64,000 bases of DNA from Romboutsia lituseburensis DSM 797 (GCF_900103615.1 NZ_FNGW01000002.1:124001-188000), one strand, 5' to 3'; positions 52,103 through 61,349 are shown, counted from the first letter of the stretch. Numbers and translations are program-made. Notes: a model not told the origin generated them from the letters alone.

Positions 52103-53014
52103 TTACTCTAAGCTATCATGTTGATAGTATATACATATATTACGTCCTATTCCTAATTCTGCAAAGCTTCTATATACATTTATAGTTTCTTCTATAGATA
52201 TTTCACACATTAAATTATCCAGTTCATTTCTAGCTTTTGCACAATCCTTACCTACTTGCTTATTTATTATATAATTTGTATTTTTATTTAATAAATTTAT
52301 ATCAATTGGAAATTCCATATAATAATCAGCTGTTTTTAACCCTAATTTATTACCTAGATTTTTTAAGGACTGTAAAGAAAAATAATTTATATGATCTGGA
52401 GGAGCTACCCAATATGGCTTATTTATATACTCTTTTTTCCATAAATACTCTTGTAACACCGAAAAATCATTTGGAACTCTAACAACAAATACTCCTTTAG
52501 TCGTCAAAAGAGATTTTGCTTTTTTTATTAATTCATTTGGCCATAATACATGCTCTAATACATTCATACAAACTATTAAATCAAATTTTGAACCATTATT
52601 AATTAATTTATCCATGCTTCTATACAAATCACCTAGTATTATTTTATCACTAATTCTTTTATTTTGATTTTCGCATGCATATTTATTTAAATCTAATCCA
52701 GTTACTTGATAACCCTTTTTATCAAAAAAATTAAGTGCAAATCCTTCTCCGCAACCAATATCTAAAAACGATTTTTTTTCAGCATTATTTAGCTTTTGAT
52801 CTAAATAATATATTTTTTCAGATTCATTATTTATATAAATTATTTCATCTTCAGTATAATTAAATTTATAATTTTGACCAACTTTGTTCTCTATACTCTC
52901 TTCTTCTGTTTTAATAAAGTACTCTTCTTCATATAAATGTTTTAAATCTTCTTCTTTAGGCATATTCTTATATCTATAATATCCTTCTAATGTTAACTCT
53001 ACATCATTATACAT
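52103..53014 (-). CDS. class I SAM-dependent methyltransferase
   Basis: The Rossmann methyltransferase core has motif I FLDIGCGEGFAL, the acidic GLDL at the end of strand 2, and MNVLEHV followed by the VVRVPNDFS region. About 90 N-terminal residues precede the core. It is the last gene of the nonulosonate operon, 18 bases after pseG. A role in O- or N-methylation of the sugar or glycan is likely but unproven. The start is the ATG at 53014, since the GTG three codons earlier lies inside the ribosome binding site. Confidence 0.85.
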   Translation of the reverse strand: MYNDVELTLEGYYRYKNMPKEEDLKHLYEEEYFIKTEEESIENKVGQNYKFNYTEDEIIYINNESEKIYYLDQKLNNAEKKSFLDIGCGEGFALNFFDKKGYQVTGLDLNKYACENQNKRISDKIILGDLYRSMDKLINNGSKFDLIVCMNVLEHVLWPNELIKKAKSLLTTKGVFVVRVPNDFSVLQEYLWKKEYINKPYWVAPPDHINYFSLQSLKNLGNKLGLKTADYYMEFPIDINLLNKNTNYIINKQVGKDCAKARNELDNLMCEISIEETINVYRSFAELGIGRNICIYYQHDSLE

Positions 53015-53032
53015 ACTAATCACCCTTTGATT

Positions 53033-54061
53033 TTAAATATAGTATTTATTATTATAATATTTTAATATTTCCATAATTATATTATCAGTTCCATTCTTAG
53101 AGACGAATCTTAGAGATGTCTCACTCATTTGCTTTCTTTTATCATAATTACTCATTAATTCTTTTGTTGATTTTTTTAATTGTGATTTAGTTATTTTAGA
53201 AAATTCTCCTAGGTTAATCATTATATTTAAATCTTCTACCTTTTTAGCTGCATTGATTTGATTTTCAGATTGAATCGTAGTTATGGATGGTATACCAAGA
53301 ACTGCAAGTTCATAAATCGTACTTCCAGAGCTAGTTATTGCTATATCATTATTTAACATTACCCGACTCATGCTTTTAGGATTGTATATTGCATTAAATT
53401 TAGTATTATCTCTAATTATTGTTTCTATATCTTCTTTATATTTATATGAATTTCCTATTACAATATCTACCTTACAATCTAGTTCATATATACTTTCTAA
53501 TACTATTTTGGTAAAATTATTTATATCAGATCCACCCATGGTAACAAGTATTTTATTAACATTTTGCTTTATTTCAATAGGTTCTTTATTTGCAAATTCT
53601 TCTCTCAATATTGTATATTTACTACCTAATAATAACTTTATATTTTGGTCTACTTTATTATATATTATATCAGTTGCGTATAAGTTTCCATTTATTACTA
53701 TATCACTTGGATATTTGCATATTCCATTATCATCTATAGATACTAGTAACTTAGGTTTAGGTTTAATTTCTCTTAAGTAATATTCATTTATATAATACGA
53801 ATCTGTTATTAATATATCAATTCCATTCTCTTTTATTATATTGTTCACTATTTTTAGCTCTTCATATAATGTTTCATAAGTTATACCTATAAATTTTATT
53901 TTCTCATATTTCAATAAACTTTCTACATCTTCATTTTGATTCGTTATAAATATTATTTCTAAATTTTTTTGGTTGAATTTTTTATAAAGAGCTATACATC
54001 TTACAATATGTCCCATACCTATATTCTTACTTCCATCTGCTCTTATCGCTATTTTAGGCAT
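53033..54061 (-). CDS. pseG: PseG-like nucleotide-sugar hydrolase
   Basis: This GT-B-fold hydrolase removes UDP from the 2,4-diamino-trideoxy sugar before condensation with phosphoenolpyruvate. The N terminus IRADGSKNIGMGHIVRC carries the catalytic histidine (H18), and the C-terminal half has MGGSDINN and TSSGSTIYELA, which bind the UDP moiety. The length of 342 residues is normal. It is homologous to SpsG of Bacillus spore-coat polysaccharide synthesis. It stands between the HAD and methyltransferase genes. Confidence 0.88.
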   Translation of the reverse strand: MPKIAIRADGSKNIGMGHIVRCIALYKKFNQKNLEIIFITNQNEDVESLLKYEKIKFIGITYETLYEELKIVNNIIKENGIDILITDSYYINEYYLREIKPKPKLLVSIDDNGICKYPSDIVINGNLYATDIIYNKVDQNIKLLLGSKYTILREEFANKEPIEIKQNVNKILVTMGGSDINNFTKIVLESIYELDCKVDIVIGNSYKYKEDIETIIRDNTKFNAIYNPKSMSRVMLNNDIAITSSGSTIYELAVLGIPSITTIQSENQINAAKKVEDLNIMINLGEFSKITKSQLKKSTKELMSNYDKRKQMSETSLRFVSKNGTDNIIMEILKYYNNKYYI

Positions 54062-54079
54062 TTTATCTCCTTATCCGAG

Positions 54080-54760
54080 TTATTTTTTTATTTCCTGCAA
54101 AATCAATATTAGATCTAACAAATTATAAATTATATAATCAGGTCCATATTTTTTCTCTAATTGTAAATCACCATACTCACTATATTTATTTTTTATTTGT
54201 ACCGTTTTATATCCTATTTCTCTAGCTCCAATAAAATCTTTATTAGGATTATCACCCACATAAATAATTTCACATGGTTTTACATTAAATAATCTTGCCA
54301 TTTCTATAAAAGATTTAGTATTTGGCTTAGAGAAGCCGTCTCCAAAATCACCTGTTACTATTATATTGTCAACGTATGTTTTTATATCTAATTGCTTAAT
54401 TTTATTCCATTGAACAATAGAGATACCATCTGTTATAATCCCAGTCTTATAGCCCTCTTTTTTTAAAAATTTTAAAATTTCCAAGCTTTCAACAAATAGA
54501 CTAATTTTAGGCTTAGCATTTCTGTAAACTTCAACTAGATCATCTATTGGTATATCTATACTATTTTCATCACACACTATATCAAAAATTTTTCCTCTGC
54601 CATGAGCATCTAAAGTCTTCATCATTTGTTCAAAAATAAATTTTGATTCTAAGTTTTTCTTATTAGCAATAAATTCACTTACTATCTCAAATGCACCATA
54701 AACAAAATCTTTCTCACTATATAATGTATCATCTAAATCAAATACAATTGCTTTTATCAT
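54080..54760 (-). CDS. HAD-family hydrolase
   Basis: The 226-residue protein has HAD motif I FDLDDTLY (D8, D10), a helical cap, motif II around GIITDG, and the C-terminal VGDNPNKDF motif of metal-dependent phosphatases. It lies between the ATP-grasp and pseG genes, 5 bases from the former. It may dephosphorylate a sugar or glycan intermediate of the pathway; the standard CMP-pseudaminate route does not need a phosphatase, so its job is open. Confidence 0.85.
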   Translation of the reverse strand: MIKAIVFDLDDTLYSEKDFVYGAFEIVSEFIANKKNLESKFIFEQMMKTLDAHGRGKIFDIVCDENSIDIPIDDLVEVYRNAKPKISLFVESLEILKFLKKEGYKTGIITDGISIVQWNKIKQLDIKTYVDNIIVTGDFGDGFSKPNTKSFIEMARLFNVKPCEIIYVGDNPNKDFIGAREIGYKTVQIKNKYSEYGDLQLEKKYGPDYIIYNLLDLILILQEIKK

Positions 54761-54765
54761 ATTAA

Positions 54766-55716
54766 TTACTCTTCGTATACAGCGAAGTCATATCTAATCA
54801 TTGTCAACTCTTTAAAATTGTAGATTCGCTCTATACTCTCCCCATCATACATTTTTTTTATATAATTGCCATAATCTATTCCACTCTCAAAGGATAGAGG
54901 TACACCTCCACCAAACCTACAGTTGATTTCTATAAAATAAATTCCACTATCATTAACTATGCATTGTATAGTTAATGGTCCTTTTATATCTCCATATTTT
55001 TTAAGCTTATATATTAATTCCTCTGTTTTTTTAATTATTTTAATATTTTTTTCTACCCTACTTTTACTTACCTCTCCACTTCTTACTTCTATCCTTACCC
55101 TTGGAACTAAAGATATAATATTTGCATCTAAATCTAGTAATACATCTATAGTATATTCTGTTCCTTCTATGAATGATTGTATAATTGGATTCTTGACATA
55201 ATTTAAAAAAAATTTAAGCTCATAGCTATTATTTACTTTGAATACATCGATGCTTCCCATTCCATTTATAGGTTTTATCATTAAAGGATAATCTATATCT
55301 TGATTGTTGTCTATTCTACTTTGAATTTGTTTTTTAGAGTATGAGGTAGGACTTATTATATTATTCTCTTTAAAAAACTTATGTGTTGAAATTTTATCAT
55401 TACAAATCTCAATTATTTCTTTAGATGATAATAAAATTTCAACTCCTATAGATTTGAATTTTTCTCTATTATTTTCTAAAACTTCAAACTCCTTTTCATA
55501 TAAAGGTATTATTAAATCTACATTCTCTATTTTGCATATTTTTATTATTTCTCTTATATATGATTCGTCTGTACAATTTGGTACTTCATAAAATTTATCA
55601 ACAAAATTTTTAGCTGCATTTAGACTTGAACAATCTATACCCACTATATTTAAACTTCGTCTTAAATAATTTAATAATTGAACTCTTTTTCCTATAGCTG
55701 TTATTAATACATTCAT
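54766..55716 (-). CDS. ATP-grasp ligase-like protein
   Basis: An N-terminal pre-ATP-grasp domain (MNVLITAIGKRVQLL) leads to an ATP-grasp core with MIKPINGMGS for nucleotide binding and FIEINCRFGGGVPLS for metal ligands, as in carbamoyl-phosphate synthase-like ligases. These enzymes join a carboxylate to an amine using ATP. It follows pseI by 6 bases. No PseH-type acetyltransferase is in the operon, so this protein could attach an unusual acyl group or amino acid to the sugar (inference). Confidence 0.85.
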   Translation of the reverse strand: MNVLITAIGKRVQLLNYLRRSLNIVGIDCSSLNAAKNFVDKFYEVPNCTDESYIREIIKICKIENVDLIIPLYEKEFEVLENNREKFKSIGVEILLSSKEIIEICNDKISTHKFFKENNIISPTSYSKKQIQSRIDNNQDIDYPLMIKPINGMGSIDVFKVNNSYELKFFLNYVKNPIIQSFIEGTEYTIDVLLDLDANIISLVPRVRIEVRSGEVSKSRVEKNIKIIKKTEELIYKLKKYGDIKGPLTIQCIVNDSGIYFIEINCRFGGGVPLSFESGIDYGNYIKKMYDGESIERIYNFKELTMIRYDFAVYEE

Positions 55717-55722
55717 ATTTTT

Positions 55723-56781
55723 TTACCTACTCTTTCTTATTACATCCCAACTAAGAGGCGTTCCTTTTTTTAAATCACAAATTGCTTCCATACCAAGTAC
55801 TTCATTGTAATATTTAGGCTCTAATCCAAAAGCTGGTCTTATTGATTTTATATTTTTGTTAGTTAATTTCTCCCCTTTTTTAATATCCTCTACAACAAAT
55901 AGAGATCTACTATGTTCTTTGCTTTTCACAGCTTTTTCACTTAGCTCATACGTTACCCTTCCAATAGCTTTTTCAATTAAGCGTATATTGTCTACTAATT
56001 CTTTAAATTCATTTATATCCAGAGAGAATCGTGAATCAGGACCACCTAAATTTTTATCTAATATTACGTGTTTTTCTACAACTCTCGCTCCCATAGCTAC
56101 TGCACCTATAGGAACTACACTACCTAATGTATGGTCTGATATTCCTGTTATGACGTTAAAAGTTTCAGCTAAATTTTTAATTGTTTTCAAATTTACCTCT
56201 TCTATTGGTGCTGGATATGCACTCGTACATTTTAATAATATAATTTGATTGTTATTACATTCTAAACAAGTTTTTACTGCTAATTCTATATCACTTAAAG
56301 TAGCTATTCCTGTTGATATAATTATTGGTTTTCCTTTTGATGCAACATATTTTATAAGTTCTATATCATTTATTTCAAATGATGCTATCTTATATACAGG
56401 TACTTTTAATGTCTCAAGAAAATCTACAGCGGTAAAATCAAATGGAGTTGAAAAACAAATTAGTCCTTCCTGTCTAGCTACCTCAAAAAGTTCTTTATGC
56501 CATTGCCATGGTGTATACGCTTCTTCATATAATTTATATAATGTAGTTCCATCCCATATAGTTCCTTGATTAATTTGAAAATATTTATTATCACAATCTA
56601 GTGTTATAGTATCTGGAGTGTATGTTTGTAATTTAATTGCATCCGCACCAGCTCTTTTTACTTCCTTTATGGTTTGTTTTGCTATTTCTATATTATTTGC
56701 ATGATTTGCTGATAATTCAGCTATTATAAATGTTTTTTCACCTTCTCCAACAATTCTTCCATCTATATTTACCAAATTCAT
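55723..56781 (-). CDS. pseI: pseudaminic acid synthase-like (NeuB family)
   Basis: It condenses a 6-deoxy diamino hexose with phosphoenolpyruvate to a nine-carbon nonulosonic acid. The N-terminal TIM barrel carries AELSANH, KLQTYTPDTITLD, CSTPFDF-like FSTPFDFTAV, STGIATLSDIE, CTSAYPAP and GISDHTLG. The C-terminal SAF (antifreeze-like) domain starts near residue 290. AELSANH and DTITLD are closer to PseI than to sialic acid NeuB. The start is uncertain by a few codons, because AAGGAG lies only 2 bases before the ATG. Confidence 0.9.
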   Translation of the reverse strand: MNLVNIDGRIVGEGEKTFIIAELSANHANNIEIAKQTIKEVKRAGADAIKLQTYTPDTITLDCDNKYFQINQGTIWDGTTLYKLYEEAYTPWQWHKELFEVARQEGLICFSTPFDFTAVDFLETLKVPVYKIASFEINDIELIKYVASKGKPIIISTGIATLSDIELAVKTCLECNNNQIILLKCTSAYPAPIEEVNLKTIKNLAETFNVITGISDHTLGSVVPIGAVAMGARVVEKHVILDKNLGGPDSRFSLDINEFKELVDNIRLIEKAIGRVTYELSEKAVKSKEHSRSLFVVEDIKKGEKLTNKNIKSIRPAFGLEPKYYNEVLGMEAICDLKKGTPLSWDVIRKSR

Positions 56782-56792
56782 CACTCCTTGAA

Positions 56793-57536
56793 TTATTCAC
56801 CTAGTTTTTTTTGTTTTATATGTTGATTTATATTGGCTATTTCAGGATATTGATTCAAATATGATATTATATCTTCATAAAAAAACATACTATCTTCTTT
56901 ATAAATATTGTCATATATATTTTTTATAACTAAATAATCCTCATACGTATCTAATGTTAATCTGTAATTTTGATATTTATTACTATTATAATAATTTTTT
57001 ATTGTAAATTTATCTTGATTTAAATATATATAAGGGGTTACATGCTCTTTTTCATATTCTAGAGTTGCGTTTTCATATGCTTCTTTTAATGAATTGAATG
57101 TGAAAATCTCTACATCAAATCCTCTTGGAAAAGTTTCTTTTAATGAGTTACTTAAGTAATCTAATTGATATTTTTCATTTTCATTATTAAAATCTATTAT
57201 CATATTATCTATTATTTTGGGATCAATTAAGGGGCAATCTGATGTTATTCTAATTATAGTCTCATAGCCTTTGTCAAATGCTGTTTCATAGTATCTTGAA
57301 AGTACATTATTTTCATCCCCTCTATAATAGTTAACACCTATTTTTAAACATTCATCTACAATCTTGTCATCTTCTTTGTTTGTTGTTGTAGCTACAATAA
57401 TTTGATCTATTAAATTGCTTTTACTAACTCTATATATTACATGTTCTAGTACAGATTTCCCAGATAGTTTTTTTAAAACTTTTCCTGGTAAACGTGTAGA
57501 TCCTAATCTTGCTTGTATTATACATAGTACACCCAT
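56793..57536 (-). CDS. spsF: SpsF-like nonulosonate cytidylyltransferase
   Basis: The nucleotidyltransferase has the signature IQARLGSTRLPGKVL at the N terminus, VATTTNKEDD, the RITSDCPLIDP metal-binding region and a C-terminal RLTLDTYEDY. This places it in the SpsF/COG1861 branch of cytidylyltransferases. In the pathway it fills the PseF place, activating the sugar as CMP derivative. The Shine-Dalgarno is weak (AGATGG), and the gene follows the pseC-like gene by 8 bases. Confidence 0.85.
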   Translation of the reverse strand: MGVLCIIQARLGSTRLPGKVLKKLSGKSVLEHVIYRVSKSNLIDQIIVATTTNKEDDKIVDECLKIGVNYYRGDENNVLSRYYETAFDKGYETIIRITSDCPLIDPKIIDNMIIDFNNENEKYQLDYLSNSLKETFPRGFDVEIFTFNSLKEAYENATLEYEKEHVTPYIYLNQDKFTIKNYYNSNKYQNYRLTLDTYEDYLVIKNIYDNIYKEDSMFFYEDIISYLNQYPEIANINQHIKQKKLGE

Positions 57537-57544
57537 AATACCAT

Positions 57545-58741
57545 CTACTTTCTATAATAATTAAGCACTTTTTTTAGTGCATTTGTAACATCACTTATAT
57601 CTTCTTTTGTCATACTTATATGAAGTGGTAATGTTATCATGGCTTTATATAATTCTTCTGCTCTAGGGCACAAGCCTTTATTGTATCCTAAGTTTTTATA
57701 ATAAGGGTGAAGGTAAACAGGTAAATAATGTACATTAACTCCTATATTTTCAGCAAGCAATGCTTCAAATATTTCTTTTCTTCCAACTTTAAATTTTTCT
57801 AACTCAAGTTTTATTATATATAAATGCCTACTTGTATCAGAGAATAGTTCTTCTTTTTGAATAATTATCCCATCTATTTTTGAAAGTTCTTCATTATAAA
57901 TTTTTACAAGCTCTTTTCTTATTTTTATAAAATCATTAATTTTATTTAGCTGACTAATTCCTAAACCGCATTGTATATCTGTTATTCTATAGTTATAACC
58001 TAGATCTATTTGCTCATAATACCACGGTCCTTCATCTTGGCTAATTAATAGATCTTTCTCCTTTGTTATTCCATGAGTTCTAAATAGAATTAATTTTTTG
58101 TAAAATTCTTCGTTATTAGTAGTTACCATTCCTCCTTCACCAGTTGTTATAGTTTTTACAGGATGAAAACTAAATACTGTCATATCTGATATACTACCTA
58201 TGCATTTATCCTTGTATTTTGTCCCTATAGCATGTGCTGCATCTTCAATTACTATAAGTTTATTTTTCCTTGCAATTTCTTTTATAGCATCTAAATCTAC
58301 ACTTTGTCCTGTAAAATCCACAGGTATTATTGCTTTAGTATTACGTGTTATTTTTTTTTCTATATCCTCAGGATCTATGTTATAGGTCTCAGAATTTATG
58401 TCTGCAAAAACTGGTATTGCATTACAATATAATATACAATTTGCTGATGCTGCAAATGTTATTGGAGAGGTTATTACTTCATCACCTGATCTTATCCCTG
58501 CTACATAACATGCTGCATGTAACGCTGCGGTTCCACTAGAAAAAGATACCGCATATTTTGAATTCACATATTTTGATATTTTTTCTTCAAATTCATATAC
58601 TACTGGACCTGTAGTCAAATAATCTGATTTTAATACTTTTATAATTTCTTCTATATCATCTTCATCAATTTTTTGTTTTCCATATGATAAATAGTTTTTT
58701 CTAATTGGACTGCCTCCATATATAGCTAATTTTTCTTCCAT
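57545..58741 (-). CDS. pseC: PseC-like UDP-sugar 4-aminotransferase
   Basis: The DegT/DnrJ/EryC1-type PLP enzyme has GTAALHAA, EDAAHAIG and the aldimine lysine K196 in SFHPVKTITTGEGG. The N terminus IDEDDIEEIIKVLKSDYLTTGP is also typical. It transfers an amino group to C4 of the UDP-4-keto sugar made by PseB. At 398 residues it is full length. It follows pseB by 26 bases. Confidence 0.92.
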   Translation of the reverse strand: MEEKLAIYGGSPIRKNYLSYGKQKIDEDDIEEIIKVLKSDYLTTGPVVYEFEEKISKYVNSKYAVSFSSGTAALHAACYVAGIRSGDEVITSPITFAASANCILYCNAIPVFADINSETYNIDPEDIEKKITRNTKAIIPVDFTGQSVDLDAIKEIARKNKLIVIEDAAHAIGTKYKDKCIGSISDMTVFSFHPVKTITTGEGGMVTTNNEEFYKKLILFRTHGITKEKDLLISQDEGPWYYEQIDLGYNYRITDIQCGLGISQLNKINDFIKIRKELVKIYNEELSKIDGIIIQKEELFSDTSRHLYIIKLELEKFKVGRKEIFEALLAENIGVNVHYLPVYLHPYYKNLGYNKGLCPRAEELYKAMITLPLHISMTKEDISDVTNALKKVLNYYRK

Positions 58742-58767
58742 ATAAAAACTCCTTATCTTTTTATTTT

Positions 58768-59772
58768 TTACAATCCTATCTTTTCTATTTTTTTTCTCAA
58801 ATCATTTTCATCTAGCCACTGATTATTATTGTTTGAATTGTATTCAAATCCATTTTCTATAAGCTTTCCTCCTTCTGAGAAAAACTCAGACTTATTCCAC
58901 CATTCTAAATTCGGATAAATGATATAGTGTTTTTCATATTCATAAGTAGTTCTTGAATCATCTTTTGTTATCATTACTTCATGTAACTTCTCACCTTCTC
59001 TTATTCCGACCTCTTTTAATGTGCATGTTGAAAGCATTGCCTTTGCTAAATCAGTAATTTTAAAAGAAGGTATTTTGGATATATATGTTTCTCCCCCTTT
59101 AGATTCTTTTAAAGCCTTCAACACTAATTCAATCCCTTCTTCTAGACTTATCCAAAATCTAGTCATATTTAAATCTGTAATTGGGAGTTCTGTGTATCCT
59201 TGTTGTATTAAACTTCTAAAAAATGGGATTACTGATCCTCTACTACCTGCTACATTTCCATATCTAACAACAGAAAATCTTGTTCCCGTTCCTCCAGAAT
59301 ATGCATTCGCAGATATAAACAATTTATCAGAAACTAATTTAGTTCCTCCATATAAATTTATAGGGTTAACTGCTTTATCTGTTGAAAGTGCTATTACTTT
59401 TTTTACATTTTTATCTATAGCCGCATCAATTATATTTTGCGCCCCGTGAATATTAGTTTTGATAGCTTCAAATGGATTATATTCACATGCAGGCACTTGC
59501 TTCATTGCTGCAGCATGAATTACATAGTCTATCCCTGTAAAAGCTCTATATAATCTATCCTTATCTCTAACATCTCCTATAAAAAACCTTACTTTATGAA
59601 TTTTATCAGGAAACATCAATGACAATTCTTTTTTAAATAAATCTTGTTTAAACTCATCTCTTGAAAATATAACTATTCGTTTTATATTGTAATTATTCAA
59701 AATATTTTTAGTGAAATCTTTTCCAAACGAACCCGTTCCACCTGTGATTAATATTGATTTATCATTTAACAT
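58768..59772 (-). CDS. pseB: UDP-N-acetylglucosamine 4,6-dehydratase (inverting)
   Basis: This extended SDR enzyme has the NADP motif GGTGSFGKDF at residues 11-20 and the PseB catalytic set D132, K133 (in STDKAVNP) and Y141 (in YGGTK), at the positions known for the family. It makes UDP-2-acetamido-2,6-dideoxy-arabino-4-hexulose, the first step of pseudaminic acid synthesis. It is the first gene of an eight-gene operon. A promoter and palindrome lie upstream. Confidence 0.94.
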   Translation of the reverse strand: MLNDKSILITGGTGSFGKDFTKNILNNYNIKRIVIFSRDEFKQDLFKKELSLMFPDKIHKVRFFIGDVRDKDRLYRAFTGIDYVIHAAAMKQVPACEYNPFEAIKTNIHGAQNIIDAAIDKNVKKVIALSTDKAVNPINLYGGTKLVSDKLFISANAYSGGTGTRFSVVRYGNVAGSRGSVIPFFRSLIQQGYTELPITDLNMTRFWISLEEGIELVLKALKESKGGETYISKIPSFKITDLAKAMLSTCTLKEVGIREGEKLHEVMITKDDSRTTYEYEKHYIIYPNLEWWNKSEFFSEGGKLIENGFEYNSNNNNQWLDENDLRKKIEKIGL

Positions 59773-59797
59773 TTATATGTCTCCTTCTTAATTAGAT

Positions 59798-59820
59798 AAA
59801 AGTATTAAATTAATACTTTT
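59798..59820 (-). promoter_or_regulatory. 23-base palindrome in the pse operon leader
   Basis: AAAAGTATTAA and TTAATACTTTT flank a single central A. It covers about +1 to +23 of the predicted transcript and could be an operator or a leader hairpin. Confidence 0.5.
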
Positions 59821-59827
59821 ATTACAA

Positions 59828-59857
59828 TATATACTTTTAAGGTTGTGATTGGTACAA
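59828..59857 (-). promoter_or_regulatory. candidate promoter of the nonulosonate operon
   Basis: TTGTAC (59852-59857), an 18-base spacer and TATATA (59828-59833) on the minus strand precede the palindrome. The -35 box directly follows the lepB terminator T-run. Confidence 0.45.
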
Positions 59858-59887
59858 AAAAAAGTCACCAAATTCATTTGGTGACTT
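59856..59887 (-). terminator. terminator of the signal peptidase gene
   Basis: AAGTCACCAAA and TTTGGTGACTT with loop TTCA are followed by TTTTTTT on the minus strand, right after the lepB stop. Confidence 0.88.
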
Positions 59888-59892
59888 AAAAT

Positions 59893-60429
59893 TTATTTAA
59901 CTGTTCCTATAGTATTAAATGGATATAGCCTTACCACAACTTTTCCTATTATTTCATCTTCATTTATAGGACCTAAATTTACTTGTCTACTATCTCCACT
60001 ATTTGGTCTATTATCCCCCATAGCAAATATATGATTTTCTGGGACTATTATATCTATATCTCCGTCTGTATATGCATCATGTATATAGTCTTCTTTCAAT
60101 ACTTTTCCATCTATTATAACTTGGTTATCTTTTATGACTAAGTGTTCTCCTGGTAATGCTATAACTCTCTTCACTAAGTCCTTTTTCTTTCCACTTTCAT
60201 AGTCAACTAAGTCTGTTTTAAATACTATTATATCTCCTCTTTTTGGATCCTTTGTCTTATATGATAGTTTATTTACAAATAAATAATCTTTATCCTTTAA
60301 AGTAGGATACATAGACTCTCCGCTTACTATAGTAGGCGCTACTACTGAAGTTATTATTCCTGCTAATACTAGTGCTACAGCTATAGTTTTTACCCACTCA
60401 AAAATCTCTTTTTTTAATTTACTGCTCAT
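59893..60429 (-). CDS. lepB: signal peptidase I
   Basis: It removes signal peptides from exported proteins at the outer face of the cytoplasmic membrane. One N-terminal membrane helix (about 12-33) is followed by the catalytic serine S39 in SGESMYP and lysine K87 in KRVIALPGE. The later GDNRPNSGDSR box is also conserved. The length of 178 residues is typical of Gram-positive SipS-like enzymes. It is monocistronic with a strong terminator. Confidence 0.95.
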   Translation of the reverse strand: MSSKLKKEIFEWVKTIAVALVLAGIITSVVAPTIVSGESMYPTLKDKDYLFVNKLSYKTKDPKRGDIIVFKTDLVDYESGKKKDLVKRVIALPGEHLVIKDNQVIIDGKVLKEDYIHDAYTDGDIDIIVPENHIFAMGDNRPNSGDSRQVNLGPINEDEIIGKVVVRLYPFNTIGTVK

Positions 60430-60527
60430 AACATACTCCTTAACTTGTATTTTCTATACTATTTTATCATAAAAATATACTATTTAAAATTATTTATAAT
60501 TTGAGTTTTTCTTCATATTCATATATA

Positions 60528-61166
60528 TTATTTATTTTTATTTACAGATACATGTTTATTATTTTTTATAAAAAATCTCCATAAATAATCTTTTGCTTCT
60601 TGTGCATAGTCTATGTTTATCCTTTTTCCATTTTCTATTTCAAAGTTGCTATCGCTATATATTTTATTATCTCCTTCATAGTAAAAATCACTTATATATA
60701 ATTCATCACCTAAAATACTTTTACTATTTAGAGTTTTATTTATATTTAAAGCCATGCAAAGTTTACCTGGACCATTTGTTATATTCTTTTTTTGATAGTT
60801 TGTCAGTTGTGCATATTCTTTTTTAAATCTATTAAAGGCTATCTCATCTAAATTAGTTATTGGCTCTACTGCTCTTATTAAAACACATTCAGGTATACCT
60901 TCATTATTAGCTGATACGTTTAAACAATAATACATTCCATAAATCAAATAAACATATATATGTCCTCCTTCTAAATATAGTGGCTTTGTTCTTTCAGTTT
61001 TTTTATCCCCATATACATGGGCTCCTTTATCCGTAATCCCCATATAGCTTTCAGTTTCTACTATTTTCGTTACTATAGTTTTTCCTTCATATTTTCTTAT
61101 TAAATATTTGCCAAGTATTTGTTTTGCAACATTTATACCATCTTGATTGAAAAATTCTCTGTCCAA
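60528..61166 (-). CDS. DNA-3-methyladenine glycosylase (AAG/MPG family)
   Basis: This base-excision repair enzyme removes alkylated purines. It shows the family sequence AKQILGKYLIRK near the start, VETESYMG with the catalytic glutamate, DKGAHVYGDKKTERTKPLY and the NGPGKLCMAL segment. The length of 212 residues fits. The start is TTG at 61166 behind AGAGG. It is a lone gene; the AT-rich gaps on both sides contain no other feature except the YibE/F terminator. Confidence 0.93.
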   Translation of the reverse strand: MDREFFNQDGINVAKQILGKYLIRKYEGKTIVTKIVETESYMGITDKGAHVYGDKKTERTKPLYLEGGHIYVYLIYGMYYCLNVSANNEGIPECVLIRAVEPITNLDEIAFNRFKKEYAQLTNYQKKNITNGPGKLCMALNINKTLNSKSILGDELYISDFYYEGDNKIYSDSNFEIENGKRINIDYAQEAKDYLWRFFIKNNKHVSVNKNK

Positions 61167-61293
61167 CTTTATACCTCTCTTTATAAAAAAAATTATTTTA
61201 ATATTTATATTTTAAGTATACCATTTAATATAGTTTTATATAATTCATATTTTCAATAACATATTTTTTAGTTTTTATGTAAGTTTAAACCCA

Positions 61294-61338
61294 ATAAAAA
61301 ACTACCTCTAATTAGCTTCTACTTTTGAGGTAGTTTTT
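61294..61338 (-). terminator. terminator of the YibE/F gene
   Basis: AAAAACTACCTC and GAGGTAGTTTTT form the stem around an 18-base loop, with a T-run on the minus strand. Confidence 0.82.
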
Positions 61339-61349
61339 CATAAATTTAT

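Noticed and set aside
47052-59772. Flagellar glycosylation locus
   Set aside because: Maf and pse genes often accompany flagellin, but no flagellar, motility or chemotaxis gene occurs in the window. Modification of a distant flagellin cannot be excluded.
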